A DNA stretch of 33,246 bases from an uncultured Lachnospiraceae bacterium (GCA_949948715.1 CATLGW010000030.1:1-33246); one strand, 5' to 3'; positions 16,201-24,307 are shown, counted from the stretch's first letter. The notes: generated from the sequence alone by a model not told the origin. Numbers and translations: made by a program.

Positions 16201-16743
16201 ATGAGAATCGGAACGGGATATGATGTGCACAGACTGACAGAGGGCAGAAAGTTGATTATGGGCGGAGTGGAGATTCCGTATGACAGGGGACTTTTGGGGC
16301 ATTCCGACGCGGACGTGCTCCTCCACGCCGTGATGGACGCACTGTTGGGCGCGGCCGCCCTGGGAGATATCGGGAAGCACTTCCCGGACACGGAGGAAAG
16401 GTACAGAGGTATTTCCTCCCTGCTTCTTTTGGATAAGGTAGGGGAATTGCTGGAGGAAAAAGGGTTTTTGATCGAAAATATCGACGCCACCATCATTGCC
16501 CAGGCTCCCAAAATGCGCCCTTATATCGATAAGATGCGGGAGAACATTGCCGGGACGCTGTCTCTGGAAACCAGCCAGGTCAATGTGAAGGCCACCACCG
16601 AGGAGGGATTGGGATTTACCGGCGCGGGGGAGGGTATTTGTGTCCAGGCCGTATGTATGCTCACCAGTCCCTTTGACTTAGAGGCCAGGCCCGTGCAGGC
16701 GGGGTGCGGAGGATGCGGCGGCTGCCCCGAAAAAAGGAGTTGA
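16201..16743 (+). CDS. ispF: 2-C-methyl-D-erythritol 2,4-cyclodiphosphate synthase
   Basis: Fifth step of the MEP isoprenoid pathway: cyclises CDP-methylerythritol 2-phosphate to MEcPP, releasing CMP. The protein begins [11 protein letters not shown] with the metal-binding Asp and His, then [23 protein letters not shown] with the third His, [11 protein letters not shown], and ends the core with [20 protein letters not shown]. The core is normal, about 155 residues, but a further 25 or so residues follow, ending in a cysteine-rich [17 protein letters not shown] lies five bases before the ATG at 16201. No ispD is adjacent. The stop codon lies inside the -35 element of the next promoter. Confidence 0.95.
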   Translation: MRIGTGYDVHRLTEGRKLIMGGVEIPYDRGLLGHSDADVLLHAVMDALLGAAALGDIGKHFPDTEERYRGISSLLLLDKVGELLEEKGFLIENIDATIIAQAPKMRPYIDKMRENIAGTLSLETSQVNVKATTEEGLGFTGAGEGICVQAVCMLTSPFDLEARPVQAGCGGCGGCPEKRS

Positions 16744-16768
16744 CAAAACCGGTCTTTTTGCATATTCT
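16740..16768 (+). promoter_or_regulatory. Strong sigma-A promoter before cysE
   Basis: A perfect TTGACA (16740-16745), a 17-base spacer and TATTCT (16763-16768). The -35 overlaps the ispF stop codon. Predicted start of RNA is near 16775, leaving a leader of about 190 nt before cysE. Confidence 0.78.
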
Positions 16769-16774
16769 GATAGA

Positions 16775-16968
16775 AGAAAAGATTGGCAGACAGTCGGATC
16801 CGCAGGCGGCGTGAGCGTAAAGAGGGAAGGGCGTCGGCCTTTTTGCAGAGTGAAACAGCGGATAAATCCGTCTCTGATGTTCGGGAGATGATTTATCCGT
16901 TTTCTTTCGGGCATATTTAGGCGGGGCTGCGCAGGCTGAGGGCCGGTCGGGTGTATAGGAGGACGGCA
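16775..16968 (+). promoter_or_regulatory. cysE leader RNA, possible attenuator of unassigned class
   Basis: The region between the promoter and cysE holds a strong terminator hairpin (16859-16907) some 60 bases before the start codon. An upstream ATCCGC (16798-16803) is complementary to GCGGAT (16858-16863), which overlaps the 5' arm of the terminator, so an alternative antiterminator fold is possible. I found no T-box consensus, although cys genes often use T-boxes, and no SAM riboswitch features. A short GTG-started frame (16811-16888) holds one Cys codon just before the hairpin, which is weak support for a leader peptide. Confidence 0.45.
16859..16907 (+). terminator. Strong intrinsic terminator within the cysE leader
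   Basis: CGGATAAATC (16859-16868) pairs perfectly with GATTTATCCG (16890-16899), with GTCTC/GAGAT inside it, and the stem is followed by TTTTCTTT. It lies downstream of the TTGACA promoter and upstream of cysE, so it either ends a small RNA or acts as an attenuator. Confidence 0.85.
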
Positions 16969-17652
16969 GTGGGCTTTATCAGGGAGCAAATCAAGATGAT
17001 AAGGGAGAGGGATCCCGCCATTCACTCCAATTTGGAGGTGCTTTTGTATCCCAGCTTCCGGGCGATGCTGCATTACAGGCTTGCCCACAGGCTGTATCTG
17101 AAGAAGCATTATTTTCTGGCTCGCTTCATTTCCCAGAGAGGCGTGCGGAAAACAGGGATTGAGATCCATCCCGGCGCGCAGATCGGAAAGGGATTTTTTG
17201 TCGACCACGGGAACGGGGTTATTATCGGGGAGACTGCCGTGGTGGGAGAAAATGTGACGCTGTATCAGGGAGTGACTCTGGGCGGAACCGGGAAGGAGCA
17301 CGGCAAGAGGCATCCCACCATCGGGAACAATGTGATGATCAGCGCCGGCGCCAAGGTTCTGGGTTCCTTTACCATCGGGGACAATTCCAAGATCGGCGCG
17401 GGCAGCGTGGTTCTGAGCGAGGTGCCCCCCGATTCCACCGTCGTGGGTGTACCGGGCCGGGTGGTGAAACGATTTAATAAGCAGCTTCCCCGGGAGACGC
17501 TGAACCATGACGATCTTCCGGATCCTGTCAGGGAGGACATTGTTTGCCTGCAGAAAGCAAATTCCGTGCTGACCACCAGGCTGCTTCAGTTGGAGGATGA
17601 GATGAAGGAGCTGCGCAGCCAGTTGAAGAAAAGAGAGGGAGAAGACACATGA
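16969..17652 (+). CDS. cysE: Serine O-acetyltransferase
   Basis: Acetylates serine with acetyl-CoA to O-acetylserine, committing it to cysteine. The 227-residue protein has an N-terminal helical part ([20 protein letters not shown], near 25-45) and a left-handed beta-helix with hexapeptide repeats: [20 protein letters not shown] with the active-site His and Asp, [20 protein letters not shown], then [19 protein letters not shown]. The C-terminal tail is longer and includes a coiled-coil-like [19 protein letters not shown]. The start is GTG at 16969, six bases after AGGAGG; another GTG 18 bases upstream would overlap that site. The stop overlaps the cysS start (ATGA), linking synthesis of cysteine to its charging. 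Confidence 0.93.
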   Translation: MGFIREQIKMIRERDPAIHSNLEVLLYPSFRAMLHYRLAHRLYLKKHYFLARFISQRGVRKTGIEIHPGAQIGKGFFVDHGNGVIIGETAVVGENVTLYQGVTLGGTGKEHGKRHPTIGNNVMISAGAKVLGSFTIGDNSKIGAGSVVLSEVPPDSTVVGVPGRVVKRFNKQLPRETLNHDDLPDPVREDIVCLQKANSVLTTRLLQLEDEMKELRSQLKKREGEDT

Positions 17653-19064
17653 GCCTTAAGATTTACAATACATTGACCAAGAAGAAGGAAGAGTTCGTGC
17701 CCATAGAAACCGGGAAGGTGAGAATGTATGTGTGCGGCCCCACCGTGTACAATCTGATACACATCGGAAATGCCCGCCCCATGATCGTGTTTGACACGGT
17801 GCGCCGTTATCTGGAGCGCAGAGGATACGAGGTGAATTATGTGTCCAACTTCACCGATGTGGATGACAAGATCATAAAGAAGGCTCTGGAGGAGGGTGTG
17901 GAGTCGGAGGTGATCTCCAGGCGCTATATCGAGGAGTGCAAAAGAGACATGGAGGGGATGAATGTGAGGCCTGCCACCGTCCATCCCCTGGCCACCCAGG
18001 AGATAGACGGGATGCTTGAGATGATCCATACCCTGATCGAGAAGGGACATGCCTATGAGGCGGCGGACGGCACCGTATATTTCCGCACCAGGAGCTTTGC
18101 CCAGTACGGAAAGCTCTCTCACAAGAATCTGGACGATCTCCAGGGGGGGAATCGTTCCCTTCTGGTGTCCGGGGAGGATCAGAAGGAGGACGCTCTGGAT
18201 TTCGTGCTCTGGAAGCCGAAGAAGGAGGGGGAGCCCTATTGGGAGTCCCAGTGGTGCCAGGGGAGACCGGGATGGCATATCGAATGTTCCGTTATGAGCC
18301 GGAAATACCTGGGGGATGAGATAGACATTCACGCGGGCGGGGAGGATCTGGTCTTTCCCCACCATGAGAATGAGATCGCTCAGTCGGAGGCCGCCAACGG
18401 CAAGACCTTTGCCAGATATTGGATGCACAATGCCTTTTTGAATATTGACAACCGCAAGATGTCCAAATCCCTGGGCAACTTCTTCACGGTGAGAGACATC
18501 AGTGAGAAGTATGACCTGCAGGTGCTGCGGTTCTTCATGCTGTCCGCCCATTACCGGAGTCCGTTAAACTTCAGCGACCAGTTGATGGAGGCGGCAAAGA
18601 GCGGTTATGAGCGCATAGTGACCAGCGTGGATAATCTGAATTTCCTGTTAGGGGGCGCGGCGGGGGAGGAGCCCACGGAGGCGGAACGGGCTGCCATGGA
18701 GGAGGCGAAGGGATTTTCGGAGAGATTCGACGAGGCCATGGACGACGATTTTAATACGGCGGACGCCATCTCCGTGATTTTCGAGCTGGTGAAGTTTGTG
18801 AACACCCATGTGAAGGAGGGCGGCAGCAGAGCTTTTTTAAGCGCCATGAAAGAGGAGATTCTTAATCTCTCCCAGGTCTGCGGACTGATCGTTGAGAAAA
18901 AGGAGGAGTTGTTGGACGGCGATATCGAGGCTCTGATCGAGGAGCGACAGGCTGCCAGGAAGGCGAAGGACTTTGCCAGGGCGGACGCCATCAGGGATGA
19001 GCTTTTGGGCAAGGGTATCCTTTTGGAGGATACGCGAGAGGGTGTGAAATGGAAGAAAGCGTGA
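17649..19064 (+). CDS. cysS: Cysteinyl-tRNA synthetase
   Basis: Class I synthetase charging tRNA-Cys. The 471-residue protein has YVCGPTVYN with the first zinc Cys near residue 29, the HIGH-type motif HIGN near 38, [17 protein letters not shown] with the second zinc Cys, the HHENE segment with further zinc ligands, and KMSKSLGN near 270. The anticodon-binding C-terminal domain closes with [20 protein letters not shown], the usual family ending. The ATG overlaps the cysE stop by four bases and the 3' end overlaps mrnC by 16 bases. Confidence 0.97.
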   Translation: MSLKIYNTLTKKKEEFVPIETGKVRMYVCGPTVYNLIHIGNARPMIVFDTVRRYLERRGYEVNYVSNFTDVDDKIIKKALEEGVESEVISRRYIEECKRDMEGMNVRPATVHPLATQEIDGMLEMIHTLIEKGHAYEAADGTVYFRTRSFAQYGKLSHKNLDDLQGGNRSLLVSGEDQKEDALDFVLWKPKKEGEPYWESQWCQGRPGWHIECSVMSRKYLGDEIDIHAGGEDLVFPHHENEIAQSEAANGKTFARYWMHNAFLNIDNRKMSKSLGNFFTVRDISEKYDLQVLRFFMLSAHYRSPLNFSDQLMEAAKSGYERIVTSVDNLNFLLGGAAGEEPTEAERAAMEEAKGFSERFDEAMDDDFNTADAISVIFELVKFVNTHVKEGGSRAFLSAMKEEILNLSQVCGLIVEKKEELLDGDIEALIEERQAARKAKDFARADAIRDELLGKGILLEDTREGVKWKKA

Positions 19065-19489
19065 GTCTGCTGCAGAGAATCAAGGATGTCTTTGGATGCC
19101 GGGAGCAGGATGTCAGGGCCTATTCGCCCCTGGCGCTGGCCTATATAGGGGACGCCGTTTATGACCTGGTGATTCGCAGCGTGGTGGTGGAGCGGGGCAA
19201 CCGCTCCAACCATGATCTGCACAGACGGGCGGTGAAATATGTAAAGGCGGAAGCGCAGTCCAAGATGATCACCGCCCTGCTGGAAGAATTGACCCCGGAG
19301 GAGGAGTCTGTTTACAGGAGGGGGCGCAACGCCAAATCCGGCACCATCCCCAAGAATGCCTCCCGGAGCGATTACGGGAGGGCAACCGGGTATGAGGCGC
19401 TTTTGGGATATCTGTATCTGACGGACCGGACGGAGCGAATGCTTTCGCTGGTCAGCCGGGGAATCAAGCTGGCCGGCATGGAGATATGA
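19049..19489 (+). CDS. mrnC: Mini-ribonuclease III
   Basis: A 146-residue RNase III-like enzyme lacking the double-stranded RNA-binding domain; in Bacillus it matures 23S rRNA ends. The catalytic signature is visible as LALAYIGDAVYDLVIR near residue 32, with NRSNHDLHRRAVKYVKA, RRGRNAKSGTIPKNAS (typical of mini-III) and RATGYEALLGYLYL containing the second acidic cluster. It overlaps the cysS end by 16 bases, the conserved Firmicutes arrangement. The gap to rlmB is unusually long for this cluster and carries three hairpins. Confidence 0.95.
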   Translation: MEESVSLLQRIKDVFGCREQDVRAYSPLALAYIGDAVYDLVIRSVVVERGNRSNHDLHRRAVKYVKAEAQSKMITALLEELTPEEESVYRRGRNAKSGTIPKNASRSDYGRATGYEALLGYLYLTDRTERMLSLVSRGIKLAGMEI

Positions 19490-19509
19490 TCGGAGGGCAG
19501 CGTGAGAGG

Positions 19510-19619
19510 ATGTTCTAATGCTCACAGCAAAGGCTGTTTCGCAAAGAACATTTAAGTATGCCGAGAAATGCCTGAAAACATGGCATTTCGCATCTTGATT
19601 TGAGTTGCGGCAAAGCTGC
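19510..19619 (+). repeat. Three-hairpin intercistronic element between mrnC and rlmB
   Basis: The 145-base gap holds three inverted repeats in a row. First, ATGTTCT/AGAACAT (19510-19516 with 19545-19551) encloses ACAGC/GCTGT. Second, GAAATGCC/GGCATTTC (19565-19572 with 19582-19589). Third, GCGGC-AAA-GCTGC (19607-19619). None has a good T tract, so they are not ordinary terminators. This may be a small dispersed repeat or an RNA processing site; no second full copy is in the window. Confidence 0.55.
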
Positions 19620-19634
19620 GGCATGGAGGTTACA

Positions 19635-20375
19635 GTGGAGAATCAGGAGTACATGATAGAGGGCAGAAATGCCGTGATAGAGACCCTGCGGTCGGGGAGG
19701 CCTGTGGACAGGCTGTACATTTTGGACGGATGCAAGGACGGTCCCGTCTCCACCGTCAAGCGGGAGGCGGGCAAGCGGGGGGTAGCAGTCAAATATGTGA
19801 CAAGGCAGCGGCTGGACCAGATGTCGGAGACCGGGAAGCATCAGGGGGTCATCGCCTTTGCGGCGGCCTGGGAGTATGCGGAGGTGGAGGACATTCTGCG
19901 CAGGGCGCAGGAGAAGGGGGAGGATCCCTTTCTGATTCTGCTTGACGGCATTGAGGATCCCCATAATCTGGGGGCGATTATCCGCACGGCCAATCTGGCG
20001 GGAGCTCACGGCGTCATTATTCCCAAGAACCGGGCGGTGGGCCTGACCGCCACCGTTGTGAAGGCCTCCGCGGGGGCCCTGAACTATACCCCGGTGGCCA
20101 GGGTGACGAATCTGGCCAGAACCATAGAGGAGCTGAAGGACAGGGGGATCTGGTTCGTCTGCGCCGACATGGGGGGAGAGCTCATGTACAGGCTGAATCT
20201 GAAGGGACCTGTGGGCCTTGTGATCGGAAGCGAGGGCGAGGGCGTGGGCCGGCTGGTGAAGGAAAAATGTGATATGACGGCCACCATTCCCATGAAGGGG
20301 GATATTGATTCCCTGAACGCTTCCGTGGCCGCGGGAGTGCTGGCCTATGAGATCCTGCGACAGCGAACAGTTTGA
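19635..20375 (+). CDS. rlmB: 23S rRNA (guanosine-2'-O-)-methyltransferase, TrmH/SpoU family
   Basis: SPOUT-class methyltransferase using SAM to 2'-O-methylate rRNA. About 247 residues: an N-terminal L30e-like substrate-binding domain (YMIEGRNAVIETLRSG to about 80), then the knot domain with PHNLGAIIRTANLAGAHGVI, LVIGSEGEGVGRLV and SLNASVAAGVLAYE, the three family motifs. GTG at 19635 is preferred because TGGAGG lies five bases upstream. ATG at 19623 and ATG at 19653 are alternatives. It follows mrnC as in Bacillus. The exact target nucleotide (G2251-type) is inferred from family and position. Confidence 0.92.
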   Translation: MENQEYMIEGRNAVIETLRSGRPVDRLYILDGCKDGPVSTVKREAGKRGVAVKYVTRQRLDQMSETGKHQGVIAFAAAWEYAEVEDILRRAQEKGEDPFLILLDGIEDPHNLGAIIRTANLAGAHGVIIPKNRAVGLTATVVKASAGALNYTPVARVTNLARTIEELKDRGIWFVCADMGGELMYRLNLKGPVGLVIGSEGEGVGRLVKEKCDMTATIPMKGDIDSLNASVAAGVLAYEILRQRTV

Positions 20376-20394
20376 GAGAGGCATAAGCGTTGAG

Positions 20395-21012
20395 ATGTCG
20401 GATAGATACGAGGATTACAGCCAGATTTCTGACGAGGAGCTGATTCTGCGCCTGCGGGGCGGAGAAAACCGGGTGATGGATTATATCTGCGATAAATATA
20501 AAGACCTGGTGCGGAACAAGGCCAGATCCATGTTTATTCTGGGCGGGGACAATGAGGACCTGATTCAGGAGGGGATGATCGGACTGTTTAAGGCGGTGCG
20601 GGATTATGACGGGGGCAGGGATGCCGGCTTTCACACCTTTGCGGATCTGTGCATCAGCCGTCAGATGTACACCGCCGTCCAGGCCTCCCAAAGGCAGAAG
20701 CATATTCCCCTGAATACATATGTCTCCCTCTACGGCGACGACGCCCAGGAGGAGAACGGGCAGAGGAGGCTGATGGAGTCTCTGGCGGATCAGGCGCAGA
20801 AAAGCCCGGAGGAGCGCTTTCTGGACAAGGAGCGCGTACAATATCTGGAGGAGAAGATCGACAGCGAGCTCAGCTCCTTCGAGAGACAGGTGCTGGATCT
20901 GCATCTGACGGGGATGGGCTACACGCAGATTGCCCGGGTGCTGGGCAGGGATGAGAAATCTACAGACAACGCGCTGCAGCGGCTGAAGGGGAAGATCAAG
21001 AGGATGCTATAA
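20395..21012 (+). CDS. sigH: RNA polymerase sigma-H factor (Spo0H)
   Basis: Sigma-70 family factor that turns on early sporulation and stationary-phase genes. About 205 residues: region 2 with RKARSMFILGG-like and EDLIQEGMIGLFKAVRDYD (core binding and -10 recognition), region 3 absent, and region 4 with FERQVLDLHLTGMGYTQIA and LGRDEKSTDNALQRLKGKI (helix-turn-helix). The ATG at 20395 is chosen for protein length. Its ribosome site is poor (GAGAGAGG 13 bases away), and the frame opens 48 bases earlier inside rlmB, so translation may depend on coupling to rlmB 19 bases upstream. In Bacillus a yacP gene lies between these two; it is absent here. Confidence 0.93.
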   Translation: MSDRYEDYSQISDEELILRLRGGENRVMDYICDKYKDLVRNKARSMFILGGDNEDLIQEGMIGLFKAVRDYDGGRDAGFHTFADLCISRQMYTAVQASQRQKHIPLNTYVSLYGDDAQEENGQRRLMESLADQAQKSPEERFLDKERVQYLEEKIDSELSSFERQVLDLHLTGMGYTQIARVLGRDEKSTDNALQRLKGKIKRML

Positions 21013-21019
21013 TTTGCCG

Positions 21020-21051
21020 CTGAAAACTCCTTGACAATTCATCGTTTTCAG
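21020..21051 (+). promoter_or_regulatory. Inverted repeat around the rny -35 element
   Basis: CTGAAAAC (21020-21027) and GTTTTCAG (21044-21051) are perfect eight-base inverted repeats bracketing the TTGACA. The right arm is followed by TTTAAAATT. It could serve as a weak terminator for sigH or as an operator controlling rny. Confidence 0.5.
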
Positions 21052-21059
21052 TTTAAAAT
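21031..21059 (+). promoter_or_regulatory. Sigma-A promoter P1 for rny
   Basis: TTGACA (21031-21036), a 17-base spacer and TAAAAT (21054-21059), very near consensus and 75 bases before the start codon. Confidence 0.75.
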
Positions 21060-21077
21060 TGTAGTGTTGTAAATTGC

Positions 21078-21105
21078 TTGTTTAAGATATTTTCAAGTGT
21101 ACAAT
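21078..21105 (+). promoter_or_regulatory. Possible second promoter P2 for rny
   Basis: TTGTTT (21078-21083), a 16-base spacer and TACAAT (21100-21105). It is weaker than P1 and closer to the gene, giving a very short leader that would still include the palindrome at 21118. Confidence 0.35.
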
Positions 21106-21117
21106 GAAAATTAAATA

Positions 21118-21130
21118 AGGAGGTGCTCCT
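21118..21130 (+). promoter_or_regulatory. Shine-Dalgarno of rny inside a palindrome
   Basis: AGGAG-GTG-CTCCT is a perfect five-pair hairpin with a three-base loop. The AAGGAGG ribosome site (21117-21123) is its 5' arm, so folding would hide the site. The start codon is ten bases after the site, longer than usual. Confidence 0.6.
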
Positions 21131-21133
21131 GTA

Positions 21134-22681
21134 ATGTTTGGTTATGTGATCACCGCAGTGATCAGCATTCTTGCGACTGCCGTAGTCACCGCATACGCGG
21201 TCAGCGCTTATCAGAAGAAGAAAAGCGCGCAGACCATAGGAAACGCGGAGGACAAGGCCAGAGAGATCATTGATGAAGCCCTGAAAACTGCCGAGACGAA
21301 GAAGCGTGAAGCCTTACTCGAGGTCAAGGAAGAATCCATTCGGACAAAGAATGAATTGGACAAGGAGATCAAGGAACGCAGAAACGAGACCCAGCGCTAT
21401 GAGCGCAGAGTTCAGCAGAAGGAAGAGAACATCGACAAGAAAGCGGATGCGATCGAAAAGCGGGAAACCCATTTGGCGGCCAGAGAAGAATCCCTCAACA
21501 AAATGAAGGAAGAGGTCTCCAAATTAAACGAACAACGAGTACAGGAACTGGAGCGGATTTCCGGTTTAACCTCTGAACAGGCAAAAGACTACTTATTGAA
21601 AATTGTTGAAGACGAAGTAAAGCATGAATCGGCCGTGATGATCAAGGAAATGGAGAGTCAGGCCAAAGAAGCAGCAGACAAAAAGGCTAAGGAGTATGTG
21701 GTGTCAGCGATCCAGAGATGTGCGGCAGACCATGTCTCAGAGACCACTATCTCCGTAGTACAGTTGCCCAACGATGAGATGAAGGGCAGGATCATCGGCC
21801 GCGAGGGGCGCAATATCCGTACTCTCGAGACTATGACGGGCGTGGATCTGATTATTGACGATACGCCGGAGGCAGTGATCTTGTCAGGGTTTGATCCCAT
21901 TCGTCGCGAGGTTGCGCGTATTGCCCTTGAGAAATTGATTGTGGATGGGCGTATTCATCCCGCCAGGATTGAGGAAATGGTGGAGAAGGCTCAGAAGGAA
22001 GTGGAGGTCATGATCAAGGAGGAAGGTGAAGCCGCCACGCTTGAGGTCGGCGTGCATGGCATTCACCCTGAACTGGTAAAGCTTCTCGGACGCATGAAGT
22101 TCAGGACCAGCTACGGTCAGAATGCGTTGAAGCACTCCATCGAGGTTGCCCAGCTTTCGGGGCTTTTGGCGGCTGAGATCGGTTTGGATGTGAGGCTTTC
22201 CAAGCGGGCGGGCTTGCTGCATGACATCGGCAAGGCCGTTGACCATGAGATGGAGGGTTCCCACATTCAGTTGGGCTCCGAGCTCTGCCGGAAGTACAAG
22301 GAGAACGCTACCGTGATCAACGCGGTGGAGTCTCATCACGGAGACGTGGAACCGACTTCCCTGATTGCATGTATTGTACAAGCTGCTGATACGATATCCG
22401 CTGCAAGACCGGGGGCTAGGAGGGAGACCTTAGAAACCTACACTAGCAGATTAAAACAGTTAGAAGACATAACAAACAATTTCAAAGGCGTAGATAAATC
22501 TTTTGCTATTCAGGCAGGTCGTGAAGTTCGTGTTATGGTTGTGCCGGAACAGATTACAGATGCCGATATGGTATTGCTGGCCCGGGATATTTCCAAGCAG
22601 ATCGAAGCTGAGATGGAGTATCCGGGACAGATCAAGGTAAATGTGATCCGTGAGAGCCGCGTGATTGATTACGCGAAGTAA
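21134..22681 (+). CDS. rny: Ribonuclease Y
   Basis: Membrane-anchored endoribonuclease that initiates mRNA decay in many Gram-positives. The 515-residue protein has an N-terminal membrane helix (residues 1-24), a long coiled coil (about 30-190, rich in Lys/Glu), a KH domain with the [15 protein letters not shown] loop near 217, and an HD domain with [11 protein letters not shown] near 334 and the metal-binding [12 protein letters not shown] near 362. It ends in a beta-rich C-terminal domain ([25 protein letters not shown]). Its codon use is slightly more AT-rich and less biased than neighbouring genes. It has its own promoter and a strong terminator. Confidence 0.97.
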   Translation: MFGYVITAVISILATAVVTAYAVSAYQKKKSAQTIGNAEDKAREIIDEALKTAETKKREALLEVKEESIRTKNELDKEIKERRNETQRYERRVQQKEENIDKKADAIEKRETHLAAREESLNKMKEEVSKLNEQRVQELERISGLTSEQAKDYLLKIVEDEVKHESAVMIKEMESQAKEAADKKAKEYVVSAIQRCAADHVSETTISVVQLPNDEMKGRIIGREGRNIRTLETMTGVDLIIDDTPEAVILSGFDPIRREVARIALEKLIVDGRIHPARIEEMVEKAQKEVEVMIKEEGEAATLEVGVHGIHPELVKLLGRMKFRTSYGQNALKHSIEVAQLSGLLAAEIGLDVRLSKRAGLLHDIGKAVDHEMEGSHIQLGSELCRKYKENATVINAVESHHGDVEPTSLIACIVQAADTISAARPGARRETLETYTSRLKQLEDITNNFKGVDKSFAIQAGREVRVMVVPEQITDADMVLLARDISKQIEAEMEYPGQIKVNVIRESRVIDYAK

Positions 22682-22724
22682 ACCAAAGGCAGTTTCAACT
22701 TGAAAATTCAATGAAAATTATGAG

Positions 22725-22759
22725 GGCCGCTGTGTCGGGAGACATGGCGGCCGCTTTTT
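22725..22759 (+). terminator. Intrinsic terminator after rny
   Basis: A 12-pair stem with two G-U pairs (GGCCGCTGTGTC with GACATGGCGGCC), a GGGA tetraloop, then GCTTTTT. Confidence 0.88.
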
Positions 22760-22830
22760 ATGGAAACACCTTTTTCGGAATTCTCTGCGGCTGCTCGTTT
22801 AGATTATGGAGAAAATCTTTAAATTACCTC

Positions 22831-22859
22831 TTGTATCTTGGCGGTTCTTGTAGTAGAAT
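22831..22859 (+). promoter_or_regulatory. Sigma-A promoter for the aminotransferase gene
   Basis: TTGTAT (22831-22836), a 17-base spacer and TAGAAT (22854-22859), about 65 bases before the next gene. Confidence 0.6.
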
Positions 22860-22931
22860 ATTCGAGGTGTATGATTGTATACGATTATCCAATGGTTTTC
22901 AAGTGTGTATGCAACCGGAACGGAGGAGAGT

Positions 22932-24245
22932 ATGAAAGCATATCAGGAGTTGAGCAGAGAGGAACTTTTGGCGCTGAAAGCAGAGCTTGGGCAGGCCTAT
23001 GAAGATGCGAAGGGCAGGGGACTTTCACTGGATATGTCCCGGGGAAAGCCCGGGGAGACCCAGCTTGAGATCGGAATGGGATTTATGGACGCGCTGAATT
23101 CCCAGAGCGGCATGAAGGCGGAGAATGGGGTGGATGTGCGCAATTACGGCGCGCCGGACGGCATTCCCGAGGCCCGGAGGCTGTTGGCGGATATGATGGG
23201 AGTGAAGCCCGAGAATGTCATTATGTGCGGCAACGGAAGCCTGAATGTGATGTATGATACGATTTCGCGCTCTATGACCCAGGGGGTGCTGGGAAGCACG
23301 CCCTGGTGCAGGCTGGATAAGGTGAAATTTCTGTGTCCCGCCCCGGGCTACGACAGGCATTTTGCCATCACAGAGCATTTTGGCATAGAGATGATCACGG
23401 TTCCCATGACGCCGGAGGGACCGGATATGGATATGGTGGAGAGGCTGGTGTCTAAGGATCCGTCTATCAAGGGAATCTGGTGCGTTCCCAAGTATTCCAA
23501 TCCCCAGGGATATTCCTACTCGGATGAGACCGTGAGGCGTTTTGCCGCCCTGGAGCCTGCGGCGGCGGATTTCCGTATTTTCTGGGACAATGCCTATGCC
23601 ATTCATCATCTGTATGATGAGGAGGAGCGCCAGGACAGTATTCTCGAAATTCTGAGCGAGTGCGAGAGAGCCGGGCATCCTGACCTGGTATATGAATTCT
23701 GCTCTACCTCCAAGGTGATCTTCGCGGGTGGCGGCATCGGCGCGGTGGCTTCTTCCCAGGCCAATCTGGAGGATATCCGCAGGTCTATGTCCATTCAGAC
23801 CATCGGTTATGACAAGGTGAACCAGCTTCGCCATGTGCGCTATTTCAAGAATTTCGACGGCATGAAGGAGCATATGAAGAAGCATGGGGCTCTGATGCGT
23901 CCCAAATTTGAGACGGTTCTGAAAGCGCTGAAGGACCTTGAGGGATTGGGAATCGGGGAGTGGACGAAGCCTAACGGGGGATACTTTGTGTCCTTTGAGG
24001 CCATGGAGGGCTGTGCCAAGGCCATTGTGGACCGTTGCCGGGAGGCGGGTGTGACGCTCACCGGAGCCGGAGCTACTTTCCCCTACGGGAAGGATCCCAA
24101 GGACAGCAATATCCGCATTGCGCCCTCTTTCCCCACAAAGGAGGAGCTGGCTATGGCTGCGGACCTGTTTGTGCTGTGTGTGAAGCTTGTCAGCGTGGAG
24201 AAGCTGCTGGAGACGAGGCATAACAGTCTCAGCAAGACGGGCTGA
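22932..24245 (+). CDS. Aspartate aminotransferase, type Ic (PLP-dependent)
   Basis: Fold-type I PLP aminotransferase of about 437 residues, probably interconverting aspartate and oxaloacetate with glutamate. The N-terminus has LSLDMSRGKPGETQLE, then NYGAPDGIPEARRLLADM, LCPAPGYDRHFAITEHFGI, WCVPKYSNPQGYSYSDET and FWDNAYAIHHLY with the PLP-binding Asp and Tyr. FCSTSKVIFAGGGIG carries the Schiff-base Lys near residue 260, and a C-terminal substrate Arg lies in NIRIAPSFP. This pattern is characteristic of the type Ic group (MocR-like aminotransferase relatives) described in Mycobacterium and Firmicutes. The ATG at 22932 follows GGAGG; an upstream in-frame ATG lacks a ribosome site. No strong terminator follows, so readthrough into the Nudix gene is possible. 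Confidence 0.9.
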   Translation: MKAYQELSREELLALKAELGQAYEDAKGRGLSLDMSRGKPGETQLEIGMGFMDALNSQSGMKAENGVDVRNYGAPDGIPEARRLLADMMGVKPENVIMCGNGSLNVMYDTISRSMTQGVLGSTPWCRLDKVKFLCPAPGYDRHFAITEHFGIEMITVPMTPEGPDMDMVERLVSKDPSIKGIWCVPKYSNPQGYSYSDETVRRFAALEPAAADFRIFWDNAYAIHHLYDEEERQDSILEILSECERAGHPDLVYEFCSTSKVIFAGGGIGAVASSQANLEDIRRSMSIQTIGYDKVNQLRHVRYFKNFDGMKEHMKKHGALMRPKFETVLKALKDLEGLGIGEWTKPNGGYFVSFEAMEGCAKAIVDRCREAGVTLTGAGATFPYGKDPKDSNIRIAPSFPTKEELAMAADLFVLCVKLVSVEKLLETRHNSLSKTG

Positions 24246-24307
24246 CCCTCTTTTGTCCCTGCAAAGTGACGGCCGGGCGGTATCAGGACTGGGAAAGGAA
24301 AGGCGAA

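Noticed and set aside
16775..16968. T-box riboswitch before cysE
   Set aside because: Expected from the gene's identity, but the conserved T-box sequence pairing with the tRNA acceptor end is not present, and the leader is too short before the terminator for a full Stem I.
22711..22935. Small + strand frame (74 codons) before the aminotransferase
   Set aside because: It contains the rny terminator and the promoter of the next gene and has no ribosome site.
24215..24265. Terminator after the aminotransferase
   Set aside because: Only a five-pair TCAGC/GCTGA stem followed by a mixed CCCTCTTTT; too weak to call.
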